64,000 nt of DNA from JACDAN01 sp963827705 (lineage in GTDB: Bacteria; Actinomycetota; Thermoleophilia; Gaiellales; Gaiellaceae). The notes below the pieces were generated by a model. That model had not been told where the DNA came from. It saw nothing but the letters and a program-made list of their open reading frames with translations, and searched no databases. Where the stretch lies: NCBI GenBank assembly GCA_963827705.1, contig CAWHBN010000016.1, positions 248,001 through 312,000 on the forward strand, given 5' to 3'. Positions within the stretch are counted from its first letter, which is position 1; every line of letters starts with the position of its first letter. The translations under genes were made by a program, and so were the position numbers. This document shows, in pieces, positions 32,708-41,014 of this stretch.

Positions 32708-32759
32708 GGGTTGTGCGGAACCCCTAGCAACGCACGCCGGACGTTAGCCGTCATATAGG

Positions 32760-34017
32760 TCATGCGGAGGACGACACGATCCGCCCCGCGCCGACCACGA
32801 CGTCTCCGTCATAGAGCACCGCCGCCTGGCCGGGAGCAACGCCGTACGCGGGCGCGTCCAGCACCGCGTCGAAACCGCGCGCCCTCGCCTCCACTCGGCC
32901 CGGAACCGCCGGCGACCGGTACCGGAGCTTGACGTCGACGCGCCCCGCGTCTGCGAAGAGGCGACCGTCCGCCCGAACCCGGCTTCGGGCCAGGGATTCG
33001 CGCGCACCCACGACGACGGCATTGCGGCCCGGCACGGTGCGAAGCGCGTACAGCGGCGACCCGGCCGCCACCCCGAGCCCCTTGCGCTGCCCCGGTGTGA
33101 AGCGCCAGAAGCCGTCGTGTGTTCCGAGGACCTGCCCTCCCTCGTCCTCGACGAGCCCCTCCTCGGCCTTCAGGCCCTGGCGCGAAGAGGAACGCGCGAT
33201 AGTCGTCGCCGCCGAGGAAGCACGCCTCCTGGCTCTCCGCCCGCCCGGCCGCCGCGAGACCTGCGCGCTCGGCCTCCGCCCGTGTTTCCTCCTTCGACTG
33301 CCCCCCGAGCGGGAACGAGACGCGGTCGAGGACGCGGGGGTCGAGCCTCGCAAGCATGTAGGACTGGTCCTTCTCGGAGTCTGCGGCGCGGGCGAGGAGC
33401 AGGCGTCCTTCGTGCTCGACGATCCGGGCATAGTGCCCGGTCGCCAGGCGCGCGGCTCCCGCATGGCGCGCGAAGCGGAGGAGACGTCCGAAGCGGAAGA
33501 ATCCGTTGCAGCGGATGCAGGGATTCGGCGTCTCGCCTCGCCGGTAGCCGCGCACGAAGGGCTCGACGATCGCCTGTCGGAACTCCTCGCGCGCGTCGAT
33601 CGTGACGTGTGGAATCCCGAGCCTGTGGCAGGTCGCGCGAGCGGCAATTACCGCCTCGGGAGAGCAGCAGGCGCGGTCGACGTCGCTCCCTTCCGGATCG
33701 ATCCACAACCGGAGGGTCACGCCGACAGCTCTAGGGCCGGCGCGGAGCAGCGCAACCGCACTGTCGACGCCCCCGCTCATCGCCACGGCAACCCGTTCCG
33801 GGTCCGGACGTGCCCGGAAGATCGGGCCGATCGCGGACGCGAGCGCGTCCACGGTGAGCTCATCGCCGCCGACTGCTGCCGCTTCGAGCAGCGTCAGGCC
33901 GTCGAGCGGACGGTCGAGCCCCTCCGCGTCGGACGAGACGATCCGGTCGCGGTCGACCGACAGCCGGACGAGGCGCCACTCCCCGTCTCTCGACGAATCT
34001 CCGACGACTTCGATCAC
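32760..34017 (-). pseudogene. mnmA: tRNA-uridine 2-sulfurtransferase MnmA, frameshifted
   Basis: Forms s2U34 in Lys/Glu/Gln tRNAs. First frame (34017 to about 33185): a 75-residue N-terminal extension that vaguely recalls a NifU-like scaffold, PP-loop VAMSGGVDSAVALL, NPCIRCNGFFRFGRLL with catalytic Cys, ATGHYARI, SQEACFLGGDDYRAF with second Cys. The rest (RQGLKAEEGLVEDEGGQVLG, FWRFTPGQRKGLGV, to VVGAGRIVSSSA) continues in the next frame. Removing one base near 33180-33184 restores YRAFLF-RQGLKAEEG. Either an assembly indel or a real break; every catalytic residue is intact. GTG start with TACCGT six bases upstream. Confidence 0.85.
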
Positions 34018-34023
34018 CGAGCC

Positions 34024-34029
34024 ACGGTA
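34024..34029 (-). promoter_or_regulatory. -10 box (TACCGT) for mnmA, leaderless geometry
   Basis: TACCGT on minus, six bases before GTG 34017; lies just beyond the hairpin 34041-34068, so mnmA need not depend on upstream transcription. Confidence 0.45.
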
Positions 34030-34040
34030 GCCGAGAAACG

Positions 34041-34068
34041 GGATGGGCCCGCTTCCGCGGGCCCATCC
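34041..34068 (-). terminator. 12-bp GC-rich hairpin, probable terminator of the RNA at 34072-34234
   Basis: GGATGGGCCCGC (34041-34052), loop TTCC, GCGGGCCCATCC (34057-34068); on minus it is followed by CGTTTCTC. Perfect stem. Confidence 0.55.
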
Positions 34069-34071
34069 GAG

Positions 34072-34234
34072 AAAAGTGCCCCACCCTGCCGGTGATGCCT
34101 CGCGCAGTGCGAACCTGGACTAGCCAGGTGGGTGCCGAGCCGAACCGGCTTCTGAGGGCCGGCGCGGACCCGAGCTCCCTTCACGTGTCTGTTGGTTCAC
34201 GTTTGTACGCGAGACCACGTACAGGGTCGAGCAC
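34072..34234 (-). ncRNA. unassigned structured RNA, about 163 nt
   Basis: On minus, 5' GTGCTCGACCCTG (34234-34222) pairs with 3' CAGGGTGGGGCAC (34088-34076), 12 of 13 pairs including a U.G wobble that would be a mismatch on plus. A TTTT run (34075-34072) follows. Inside are hairpins GTACG/CGTAC, ACGTG/CACGT, and ACCTGG-CTAGT-CCAGGT. Closed terminal stem, branched middle and this length suggest a 6S-like or other housekeeping RNA, but I do not recognise a known family; signal-recognition-particle and tmRNA motifs are absent. It starts right after the stop of the RlpA-like gene. Confidence 0.45.
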
Positions 34235-34237
34235 GTC

Positions 34238-34675
34238 TCACTGTAGAGCACTGCGGCGTGCGAACCGCCAGCGGACCGTCGCACGGCCGGCGATCCCGAG
34301 CTCCTCCGCCAGGGCATCCGTCAACCCGAACTGCACTCCTCTGGGCGTCACCCCGCGAGCCACGACCTGGGTGAGGACCTCCTTGCCGCCGTGTCCGAGG
34401 TAGATCTTGGCGCCGCAGGGCAGCACCGGATGCGCGAACCCCATGGTCGAGCGCTCGACGACGTGGCCGCACGATGTCGGCCGCGCGTAGAAGCGCCGGG
34501 GCTCCCTGCCGGCGGCCGCCTCGTACCAGCCGCCACCGGGTGGCGCGACGGCCTCCGGAAGGTTCTTTGCCGTGCCCGAGTCGCCGATGCGGTCGGCCAG
34601 ACTGAGCGCGGCGACGCCGCCGAGTAGCGTCACCCCTGCGAGAAGCAGGGCGCGCTGGGCGAAGGCCGGGCTCAC
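34238..34675 (-). CDS. membrane-anchored RlpA-like double-psi beta-barrel protein
   Basis: 145 residues. N-terminal hydrophobic anchor (ALLLAGVTLLGGVAALSLA). The domain from about residue 48 shows RlpA/3D-type motifs: GGWYEAAAG, TSCGHVVERSTMGFAHPVLPCGAKIYL, and GVQFGLTDALAEELGIAG. Such domains sit on peptidoglycan-processing proteins outside the membrane. The usual catalytic Asp of lytic RlpA is not evident. Start overlaps the stop of the next gene upstream by 4 bases. Confidence 0.7.
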   Translation of the reverse strand: MSPAFAQRALLLAGVTLLGGVAALSLADRIGDSGTAKNLPEAVAPPGGGWYEAAAGREPRRFYARPTSCGHVVERSTMGFAHPVLPCGAKIYLGHGGKEVLTQVVARGVTPRGVQFGLTDALAEELGIAGRATVRWRFARRSALQ

Positions 34676-35079
34676 GATGCGGCCTCCGCTTCCGTCCGAG
34701 CGCCGTCGTCGGCGGGTTCGGGCCGGAGCTGCGGCCGTGCTTGCACCGGCGGAGGCCCGCTCGCGAGGATCGCCCGTGCGCTGCGCTCGCTCACCGCCAG
34801 CACGGGCTCCGGCTCCGGCTCGACGTCCACCACCTCGGCGAGCTCCGGCGTGGCGAGCTCCTCGGACGGAGAGTCCTCCGCTCCCGGCCGTTCGTCGCGA
34901 GTCGGGGCCGCCTCGCGCGCATACGCGCGGCCGACGAGGGCAACGAGGACACAGGCGGCTGCGGTCAGCGCCACGACCACGACCGGGTCGAGCTCGGCGA
35001 GGACCGCCCCTACCGCAACGAGCGCGACGAGCGCGGCTCCGATCGTCAAAAGCACCGCAGGGGAGTGCAGGGCGCGCAC
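34672..35079 (-). CDS. two-helix membrane protein with acidic cytoplasmic tail
   Basis: 135 residues. Two adjacent hydrophobic segments (LLTIGAALVALVAVGAVLAEL, VVVALTAAACVLVALVG), then a Glu/Pro-rich tail (EDSPSEELATPELAEVVDVE) ending in basic PPPVQARPQLRPEP. No recognised family. Forms a three-gene unit with neighbours at 34238 and 35083 of similar design. Confidence 0.6.
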   Translation of the reverse strand: MRALHSPAVLLTIGAALVALVAVGAVLAELDPVVVVALTAAACVLVALVGRAYAREAAPTRDERPGAEDSPSEELATPELAEVVDVEPEPEPVLAVSERSARAILASGPPPVQARPQLRPEPADDGARTEAEAAS

Positions 35080-35082
35080 CGC

Positions 35083-35382
35083 CTAGCCTCCCTCGGCTTC
35101 GCGACGCTGCTCCAGCGCGGCCGCGACCGGCTCGGGGTCGGTCACCTCGTCGGGCTCCCCCGGTGGCTCCTCCTCCTCCACGACGGTCCGCTCTCGGGCG
35201 ATCCCTGGGAAGCGCGGCCCTTCGGCCCAGACGGCCAACTCGAAAAGGCAGACGAGGAGCCAGGCAACCGCCATCACGACGACGATCACCGTCGCGCTGA
35301 GCTCGGCGAACCCGGCGCCGATCGCAACCGCGATCAGGAAGCCGGCTTCGAGCGCGAACCGCGGCCCAAATCCTCCCTGCAC
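35083..35382 (-). CDS. small two-helix membrane protein with acidic tail
   Basis: 99 residues: hydrophobic segments ALEAGFLIAVAIGAGFAEL and TVIVVVMAVAWLLVCLFELAVW, then a Glu-rich C-terminus (TVVEEEEPPGEPDEVTDPEP). The layout repeats that of the next gene (34672), suggesting related or co-acting proteins. TAGCCT lies nine bases before the GTG start. Function unknown. Confidence 0.6.
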   Translation of the reverse strand: MQGGFGPRFALEAGFLIAVAIGAGFAELSATVIVVVMAVAWLLVCLFELAVWAEGPRFPGIARERTVVEEEEPPGEPDEVTDPEPVAAALEQRREAEGG

Positions 35383-35438
35383 TGTCGAGACAGGCTACTG
35401 CGGCGTGGGGCTGTCTTCCGCAGGTCCTCGATGCCGAT

Positions 35439-37184
35439 TCAGTCGGCGTTCTCCACGCCGGGCCTTAGCTGCAGGCCAAGCTCGGCGAGCTGGTCGTCGG
35501 CCACAAGGGCAGGAGCACCGCTCATGGGGTCCACACCCGCCTGGTTCTTCGGAAAGGCGACCGTGTCGCGAATGACGGGCTCGTCGAGGAGCGCCATCGT
35601 GAGGCGGTCGATCCCGGACGCGATGCCGCCGTGGGGCGGCGCACCCATCGCCAGTGCCTCGAGCAGGAACCCGAACTTGGCGCGCTGCTCCTCCGCCGAG
35701 ATCCCGAGGAAGTCGAACATGCGCGCCTGGAGCTCCGGCTCATGGATCCGGATCGACCCGCCGGCGAGCTCGATCCCGTTGCCGACGAGGTCGTAGGCGA
35801 CCGCGCTGGCGGCTCCGGGGTCCTCCTCGAGCAGCGGCAGGCTGTCGTCGGTCGGCCGCGTGAACGGATGGTGCTGCGCGGTCCAGCGTTCCTCGTCCTC
35901 GTTCCACTCGAGAAGGGGCATGGGCGTGATCCAGAGGAACTCCCAAGCGTCGCGGTCGACGAGGTCGAGCTCGCGGCCGAGGTGCAGGCGGAGCAGGCCG
36001 AGCACCTTGCTCGCCAGCTTCGGCGTGTCGGCGACGAAGAGGGCCGTCGTCCCCGGCTCGCGGAAGACGTCCAGCTCGGTCTCCGACAGGAACTTCGCGA
36101 TGGGCGACGCGACCTCGCCGTCCTCGCGGAAGACGATGTAGGCGAGCCCTTTCGCCCCCCACGGCTTGGCCATGTCCTCCAGCTTCTGCACCTCCGCGCG
36201 GGAGAGCTCGCGCGGGACGCTCAGGTAGCGCACCGCCTCGGCATTCGCGAACACGCCGAACTCGGAGCCGCGGGTGATCTCCGTGGCCTCCTGGATCTCG
36301 AGGCCGAAGCGAAGGTCGGGCTTGTCGGAGCCGTAGCGCAGCTCGGCCTCCTGCCAGGACATCCGCGGGAAGGGCGTCTCGAGCTCGACGCCGATCGTCT
36401 CGCGCCAGATCCGCGGGACGATCCGCTCCATCAGCGCGAAGATGTACTCCTCGTCAGGAAAGGCCATCTCCACGTCGAGCTGGGTCAGCTCCTGGAGCCG
36501 GTCGGCGCGGAGATCCTCGTCCCGGAAGCAGCGGGCGATCTGGTAGTAGCGCTCGAAGCCGGAGATCACAAGGAGCTGCTTGTAGATCTGAGGCGACTGT
36601 GGCAGGGCGAAGAACTTGCCGCGCTGAAGCCGTGTCGGCACGAGAAAGTCCCGGGCTCCCTCGGGCGTCGGCTTGGCCATGATCGGCGTCTCGATGTCGA
36701 CGAACCCGTCCTGCTCCATCTCCTGCCGGATGATCGAGACGAGCTGGGCCCGGATGCGGATGTTCCGCTGCAGGCGGTCACGCCGCAGGTCGAGCCAGCG
36801 GTAGCTGTAGCGCAGCGTCTCGTCGACGTTCTCCTCGTCCAGCTGGAACGGGAGCGGCGTCGAGCGGGACACGAGCTCGAGCTCGTCGACCTGGACCTCG
36901 ACCTCGCCTGTCGGGAGGTTCCGGTTCACCGCCTCGGGCGCTCGCGCGACGACTTCCCCCGTAGCGCGAAGGACGAACTCGTTGCGGATCTCGTGCGCTT
37001 GCTTCGCGGCCTCTGGGCTGCGCTCGGGGTTGATCACGAGCTGCGCGATCCCGGTCTGGTCGCGAAGGTCGACGAAGATCAACCCGCCGTGGTCGCGGCG
37101 GCGCGCAGTCCAGCCGGCGACCGTGACCGTTCTGCCGACGTCCTCCTTGCGGAGCTCCCCCGCACCGAGGTCGCGCCAGCTCAT
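35439..37184 (-). CDS. aspS: aspartyl-tRNA synthetase (in frame with hisS)
   Basis: 581 residues from ATG 37184. Bacterial-type AspRS: OB-fold VTVAGWTARRRDHGGLIFVDLRDQTG, class II motif 1 FVDIETPIMAKPTPEGARDFLVP, flipping loop, motif 2 YYQIARCFRDEDLRADRLQELTQLDVEMAF, GAD-type insert, motif 3 GGIASGIDRLTMALL. There is no stop codon between the hisS frame and this ATG, so the product may be made as a C-terminal half of a larger protein, by internal initiation, or both (GGGAG lies 9 bases before the ATG). Confidence 0.93.
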   Translation of the reverse strand: MSWRDLGAGELRKEDVGRTVTVAGWTARRRDHGGLIFVDLRDQTGIAQLVINPERSPEAAKQAHEIRNEFVLRATGEVVARAPEAVNRNLPTGEVEVQVDELELVSRSTPLPFQLDEENVDETLRYSYRWLDLRRDRLQRNIRIRAQLVSIIRQEMEQDGFVDIETPIMAKPTPEGARDFLVPTRLQRGKFFALPQSPQIYKQLLVISGFERYYQIARCFRDEDLRADRLQELTQLDVEMAFPDEEYIFALMERIVPRIWRETIGVELETPFPRMSWQEAELRYGSDKPDLRFGLEIQEATEITRGSEFGVFANAEAVRYLSVPRELSRAEVQKLEDMAKPWGAKGLAYIVFREDGEVASPIAKFLSETELDVFREPGTTALFVADTPKLASKVLGLLRLHLGRELDLVDRDAWEFLWITPMPLLEWNEDEERWTAQHHPFTRPTDDSLPLLEEDPGAASAVAYDLVGNGIELAGGSIRIHEPELQARMFDFLGISAEEQRAKFGFLLEALAMGAPPHGGIASGIDRLTMALLDEPVIRDTVAFPKNQAGVDPMSGAPALVADDQLAELGLQLRPGVENAD

Positions 37185-38375
37185 CAGCTCGAGCTCCCTC
37201 GCGATGGCGTCGGGGTCCGGCGTCTGGCCCGGCTCGACGACGACCACCTGCCGGGCGCTGAGACGGCTCGCCTGCGTGCGCTGGCCCTTGGCCGACCGGC
37301 CCGCATAGTCCATGTCGGCGGCGATTCCCCGCCGGCGCAGCTCGGCGAGCGCCTTCACGATCTCCGTGCGATCGACGCCCTCGTCGACGACGAAGAAGAC
37401 GTCGATCGCCTCGGGCTCCAGCTCGGGCTCGCCGAGCGAGAGGAGCAGGCGCTCGATTCCTGCGCCGAAGCCGATCCCCGGCGTCGGCGGCCCGCCGATC
37501 GCCTCGATCAGGCCGTCGTAGCGCCCGCCGCCGCAGATCGCGCTCTGCGCGCCGATCGCCTCGTCCCTGAACTCGAACGTCGTGCGCGTGTAGTAGTCGA
37601 GGCCGCGGACGAGCGTCGGCTCGAGCTCGTAACGGACGCCGGCCGCGTCGAGGAACGCCCGGACCTGCTCGAAGTGCGCGCGGCACTCGTCGCAGAGGCT
37701 CTCGCCGATCGTCGGTGCCTCGGCCAGGAGCGCCTGAACCTGCTCGCTCTTCACGTCGAAGACCCGCAGCGGTGTCGTTCGGCGCTTGGCGCGCGCCTCT
37801 TCGTCGAGCTCGGAGTCGTGCTCGTCGAGCCAGGCCTCGAGCTTCTCGAGGTACGCCGGCCGACATTTCGGATCCCCGATCGAGTTGAGGTAGAGGGCGT
37901 ACGCGGTGATGCCAAGGCGCCGAAGCAGCTCGTCGTAGAACTGGATCAGTTCCGCGTCGACGGCGGGATCGTCGGAGCCGATCGCCTCGACGGAGAGCTG
38001 CCAGTGCTCGCGGTACCGGCCCTTCTGCGGCCGGTCGTAGCGCCACATCGGGCCGAGGGTGTAGAGCTTCACCGGCTGCGGTTCGCGGTGCATGCCGTGC
38101 TGGAGGTAGGCGCGGCAGATCGGGGCCGTCGCTTCGGGACGGAGCGTCAGCGAGCGGTCGCCGCGGTCCTGGAACGTGTAGGTCTCCTTCTGGACGACGT
38201 CGGAGCCTTCGCCCGAGGTGCGGACGAAGAGCTCGGTGTCCTCGAAGCCGGGTGTCACGATCCTGCGATAGCCGTAGAGCGCGCAGAGGCGCTCCGCCTC
38301 GCCCATGACGCGCTGCCAGAGCGGCTGGTCGGACGGGAGGATGTCGTGCGTTCCTCGCGGCGCTTCGAACTTCAA
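37185..38375 (-). CDS. hisS: histidyl-tRNA synthetase lacking its own stop codon
   Basis: About 397 residues from TTG 38375 (KFEAPRGTHDILPSD), which overlaps the stop of the metallo-hydrolase (TTGA). Motif 1 region, SLTLRPEATAPICRAYLQHGM, motif 2 LGPMWRYDRPQKGRYREHWQ, histidine motifs GLDYYTRTTFEF and AICGGGRYDGLIEAIGG, motif 3 GIGFGAGIERLLL. The anticodon domain ends early (VVVVEPGQTPDPDAIAREL) and reads straight into aspS; the usual last 20 or so residues and a stop are missing. Confidence 0.92.
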
Positions 38376-38987
38376 GAGGCGCGGAGCTCCGCGAGGAAGG
38401 GGTTGCGCGCCTGCTCCGTGCCGAGCGTGGTCGGCGGGCCGTGGCCGGGGTAGACCACCGTTTCCGGCGGAAAGCGGTCCAGGAGCAACCGGATCGAGTC
38501 GACGAGCGTGTCCCAGTCGGCGAACGGCAGGTCGGTGCGGCCGACGCTTCCGGCGAAGAGGACATCGCCGGAGAAGAGCATTCCGTCCGTCGCGAAGGCG
38601 ATGTGGCCCGGCGAGTGGCCCGGCACCTCGACGACGTCGAAGGTGAGGTCGGCGGCCTCGACCGTGTCGCCACCTTCGAGCCGGACGTCTGCTCGATACG
38701 GCGCAATCTGCTGGTCGGGATAGAAGGCAGCCGGATCCTCGAGCACCGGCGCCTCGCGCTCCGCCATGTACACCGGCGCACCGGTGGCAGCGGCGAGCGG
38801 AGCGATTCCGCCCAGGTGGTCCCAGTGGCAGTGGGTGACGAGGATTCCCGCGACCTTGAAATCGGGCACCGACGACCTCGTAGCCCGGATCGATCACGAC
38901 GGCCTCCTGGGCTTCCGGGCCGGCGCGGACCACGTAGCAGTTCGTCTGCGTTGGTCCGAGCGCGTACGTGTCGACGGACGGAGCCAT
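38372..38987 (-). pseudogene. metallo-beta-lactamase-fold hydrolase (glyoxalase II-like), frame broken
   Basis: N-terminal frame from ATG 38987: SVDTYALGPTQTNCYVVRAG and AVVIDPGYEVVG. The rest is one frame over, from about 38870: FKVAGILVTHCHWDHLGGIA (metal motif), VEVPGHSPGHIAFATDGMLFSGDVLFAGSVGRTDLP, VYPGHGPPTTLGTEQ. Between Gly-Tyr-Glu and Phe-Lys-Val about ten family residues are missing as well as the frame, so a small deletion rather than a single-base slip may be involved. TACACT lies six bases before the ATG. Runs into hisS with a 4-base overlap. Confidence 0.8.
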
Positions 38988-38993
38988 CGGGCG

Positions 38994-38999
38994 AGTGTA
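38994..38999 (-). promoter_or_regulatory. -10 box (TACACT) for metallo-hydrolase/hisS-aspS, leaderless geometry
   Basis: TACACT on minus, six bases before ATG 38987. Confidence 0.5.
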
Positions 39000-39043
39000 A
39001 CGACGGGTCTTTCGAGGCCCGCAGAGGGGTAGGATCGCCGCGG

Positions 39044-39382
39044 GTGCAGAGCTGGAACCTCCTGGAGCTCGAGATGGCCGAAGGGAGCCGGAGCCCTATC
39101 GTCCTGCACTCGTACGACGAGGCGAGAGCCGTGCTGATCGGGCTGAACCCCGGCCAGGCGCTGGGTGACCACCAGGTGCACGAGAACGCCTGGCTCGTCG
39201 TCGTGGACGGCAAGGTCGAGGTCGGATCCGGTGAGGAGACCGTCGAGGCGGGCACAGGGACGCTCTTCCGCTTCGACGCGCACGAGCGCCACCGCGTGGC
39301 CAGCCGTGAGGGCGCGCGGATCCTGCTGCTGCTTGCGCCCTGGCCGGGGGCCGGGCATTACCGAGGAAGCGCGAGCGTTTAG
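39044..39382 (+). CDS. small cupin-domain protein
   Basis: 112 residues, a single beta-barrel. Cupin motif 1: LGDHQVHENAWLVVVDGKVEVGSG (His, His/Glu-type ligands partly replaced), motif 2: GTLFRFDAHERHRVASREGARILLLLAPWPG. GTG start with TAGGAT eight bases upstream. Divergent from the metallo-hydrolase; convergent with the next gene (4-base overlap). Substrate unknown. Confidence 0.75.
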   Translation: MQSWNLLELEMAEGSRSPIVLHSYDEARAVLIGLNPGQALGDHQVHENAWLVVVDGKVEVGSGEETVEAGTGTLFRFDAHERHRVASREGARILLLLAPWPGAGHYRGSASV

Positions 39383-39765
39383 CCGGCGCCGGCGCGCTTC
39401 TTGTAGAGGCGGTACATCAGCGCGTCCATCGCATAGCTGAACGGCAGGAAGAACGCGAGGAGGAAGGCCGTGTTGACGAGCCGCTGGGTCATCGTGAGGT
39501 CGCCGCTCAGGAGCGTCACGGTCAGGAACATCAGGGGCGCGAAGAGGAGCCCGCGCTTTCCGACCTTGCTCCACGACGGCGGCTGCACCTCGCGCTGACC
39601 GGACGCCTTGGCCTTGGCTTGCTGCGGCGAGCGCTTCCCGTTGCGCGAAATCGGCTCGTCCTCGGGCGCCTCGACCTCTTCTCCGGTCTCGTCGTCGACG
39701 TAGACGTACTCCCACTCGTGCCGGCGGTCCTTCGCGCGCCGCTTTCGCTGTTTCCTACTCGGCAT
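39379..39765 (-). CDS. basic two-helix membrane protein
   Basis: 128 residues. Very basic start (PSRKQRKRRAKDRRHEWEYVYVDDETGEEVE), a hydrophilic linker, then two hydrophobic segments (LLFAPLMFLTVTLLSGDL and VNTAFLLAFFLPFSYAMDALMY). ATG 39765 lies 11 bases inside the end of hutI, so it is the tail of the hut operon. No known family. Confidence 0.6.
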   Translation of the reverse strand: MPSRKQRKRRAKDRRHEWEYVYVDDETGEEVEAPEDEPISRNGKRSPQQAKAKASGQREVQPPSWSKVGKRGLLFAPLMFLTVTLLSGDLTMTQRLVNTAFLLAFFLPFSYAMDALMYRLYKKRAGAG

Positions 39766-41014
39766 CGGAACTAGCGTAGCGCCGCCAGGCCACATGTCCG
39801 CCCTCGACCACGGCGGCGACCAGGTCACCCCCGAGGTGGTAGGCGAGGTGGCGCCAGTCGGGTGCATCGAGCAGGACGAGATCTGCGTCGTACCCCGGAG
39901 CAAGGCGCCCCTTGCGGTCGGCCCGCCCGAGGACGTGTGCAGCATTCACGGTCATCGCCGACAGCGCCTGTGCCGGCGACAGCCCGAGCTGTGTCGACGC
40001 GAGCGAGGCGACGATCGGAAGGCTTTCGCAGAACGCACTTCCGGGATTGAAGTCGGTCGCGAGCGCAACCGCAGCGCCGGCCTCGACCAGCATGCGCCCG
40101 GGCGGCATCGGCCTACCGAGAAAGAGCGCGCTCGCCGGCAGCAGAACAGCCGTGACCTCACTTTGCGCGAGCGCTCCGACGCCCCGATCGCCCGTGGCCT
40201 CCAGATGGTCGACCGAGCGCGCGCCGAGCTCGATCGCGAGCTCCACGCCGCCGGCCTCCGTGAACTGATCCGCGTGGAGGCGGAGCGCGAGACCGTGATC
40301 GCGCGCAGCTTCGAGGTACCGGCGCGCCTGCGCCGCGTCGAACGCGCCACGCTCCAGGAAGACATCCGCCGCCTCGGCGAGCTGCGCGGCCTCCGGTAGG
40401 ACATCGGCGACAACGAAGTCGACATACGCTTCGGCGCCGTCGTACTCGGGCGGGACCGCGTGGAGACCCAGGTAGGTGGGGATTCCGCCTTCGGCAGCAA
40501 TCGCGCGAAGGGACGCAAGCTCCGTATCGCGGTCGAGCCCGTAACCCGACTTCGCCTCGAACGTCGTCGTCCCCCACCGCAGCATCCAGCCGCGGTGGCG
40601 CCGGACCGCCTCACGCAGCTCATCCTCGTCGGCCCTCCGCGTGGCACGGACGGTCGACAGGATCCCACCGCCGGCCGCATGCAGCTCCTCGTAGCTCGCG
40701 CCGCCCGCGCGCAGCGAGAACTCCTCTGCCCGATCGCCGGCGAAGCACGCGTGCGTATGGCAGTCGACGAGGCCGGGGATGGCGGCCAGGCCTCGTCCGT
40801 CGAGCTCCTCGACCTCTCCCTCGAGCCGGCCCAGGTCCCGCATGCGACCGACGCGCTCGATGCGGCCGCCCACACAGAGGACGTACGCATCCTCGAACAC
40901 GTCCAGCGCGCCGAGCGCCGCACCGCGGAGTGGCGCGGTCGAGCCCGCAGGCGTCGCGAGCTGGCGAAGGTCGCGCACGAGGAGCCGGCGTGAGCCGGCG
41001 GCTGCGTCCGTCAC
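39755..41014 (-). CDS. hutI: imidazolonepropionase
   Basis: Histidine degradation step 3. 419 residues, amidohydrolase fold: GLVDCHTHACFAGDRAEEFSLRAGGASYEEL (first metal His pair), TTTFEAKSGYGLDRDTELASLRA, LRLHADQFTEAGGVELAIELGARSVDHLE, LATDFNPGSAFCESLPIV (Asp). GTG start at 41014 overlaps the hutU stop (GTGA); an apparent longer reading frame upstream is only the shadow of hutU. Confidence 0.96.
   Translation of the reverse strand: MTDAAAGSRRLLVRDLRQLATPAGSTAPLRGAALGALDVFEDAYVLCVGGRIERVGRMRDLGRLEGEVEELDGRGLAAIPGLVDCHTHACFAGDRAEEFSLRAGGASYEELHAAGGGILSTVRATRRADEDELREAVRRHRGWMLRWGTTTFEAKSGYGLDRDTELASLRAIAAEGGIPTYLGLHAVPPEYDGAEAYVDFVVADVLPEAAQLAEAADVFLERGAFDAAQARRYLEAARDHGLALRLHADQFTEAGGVELAIELGARSVDHLEATGDRGVGALAQSEVTAVLLPASALFLGRPMPPGRMLVEAGAAVALATDFNPGSAFCESLPIVASLASTQLGLSPAQALSAMTVNAAHVLGRADRKGRLAPGYDADLVLLDAPDWRHLAYHLGGDLVAAVVEGGHVAWRRYASSDAE

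Noticed and set aside
34041..34234. T-box or cobalamin riboswitch controlling mnmA
   Set aside because: AGGGTGG resembles a T-box core and AGCCAGG a B12 box on the other strand, but the surrounding required motifs are absent and mnmA has its own promoter downstream of the hairpin.
35631..38453. 940-codon open frame on plus opposite hisS-aspS, and similar long frames at 4455-6641, 12986-14875 and 19425-21617
   Set aside because: All are antisense shadows of conserved minus-strand genes in GC-rich DNA; their translations are Arg/Leu/Val-rich with no domain.
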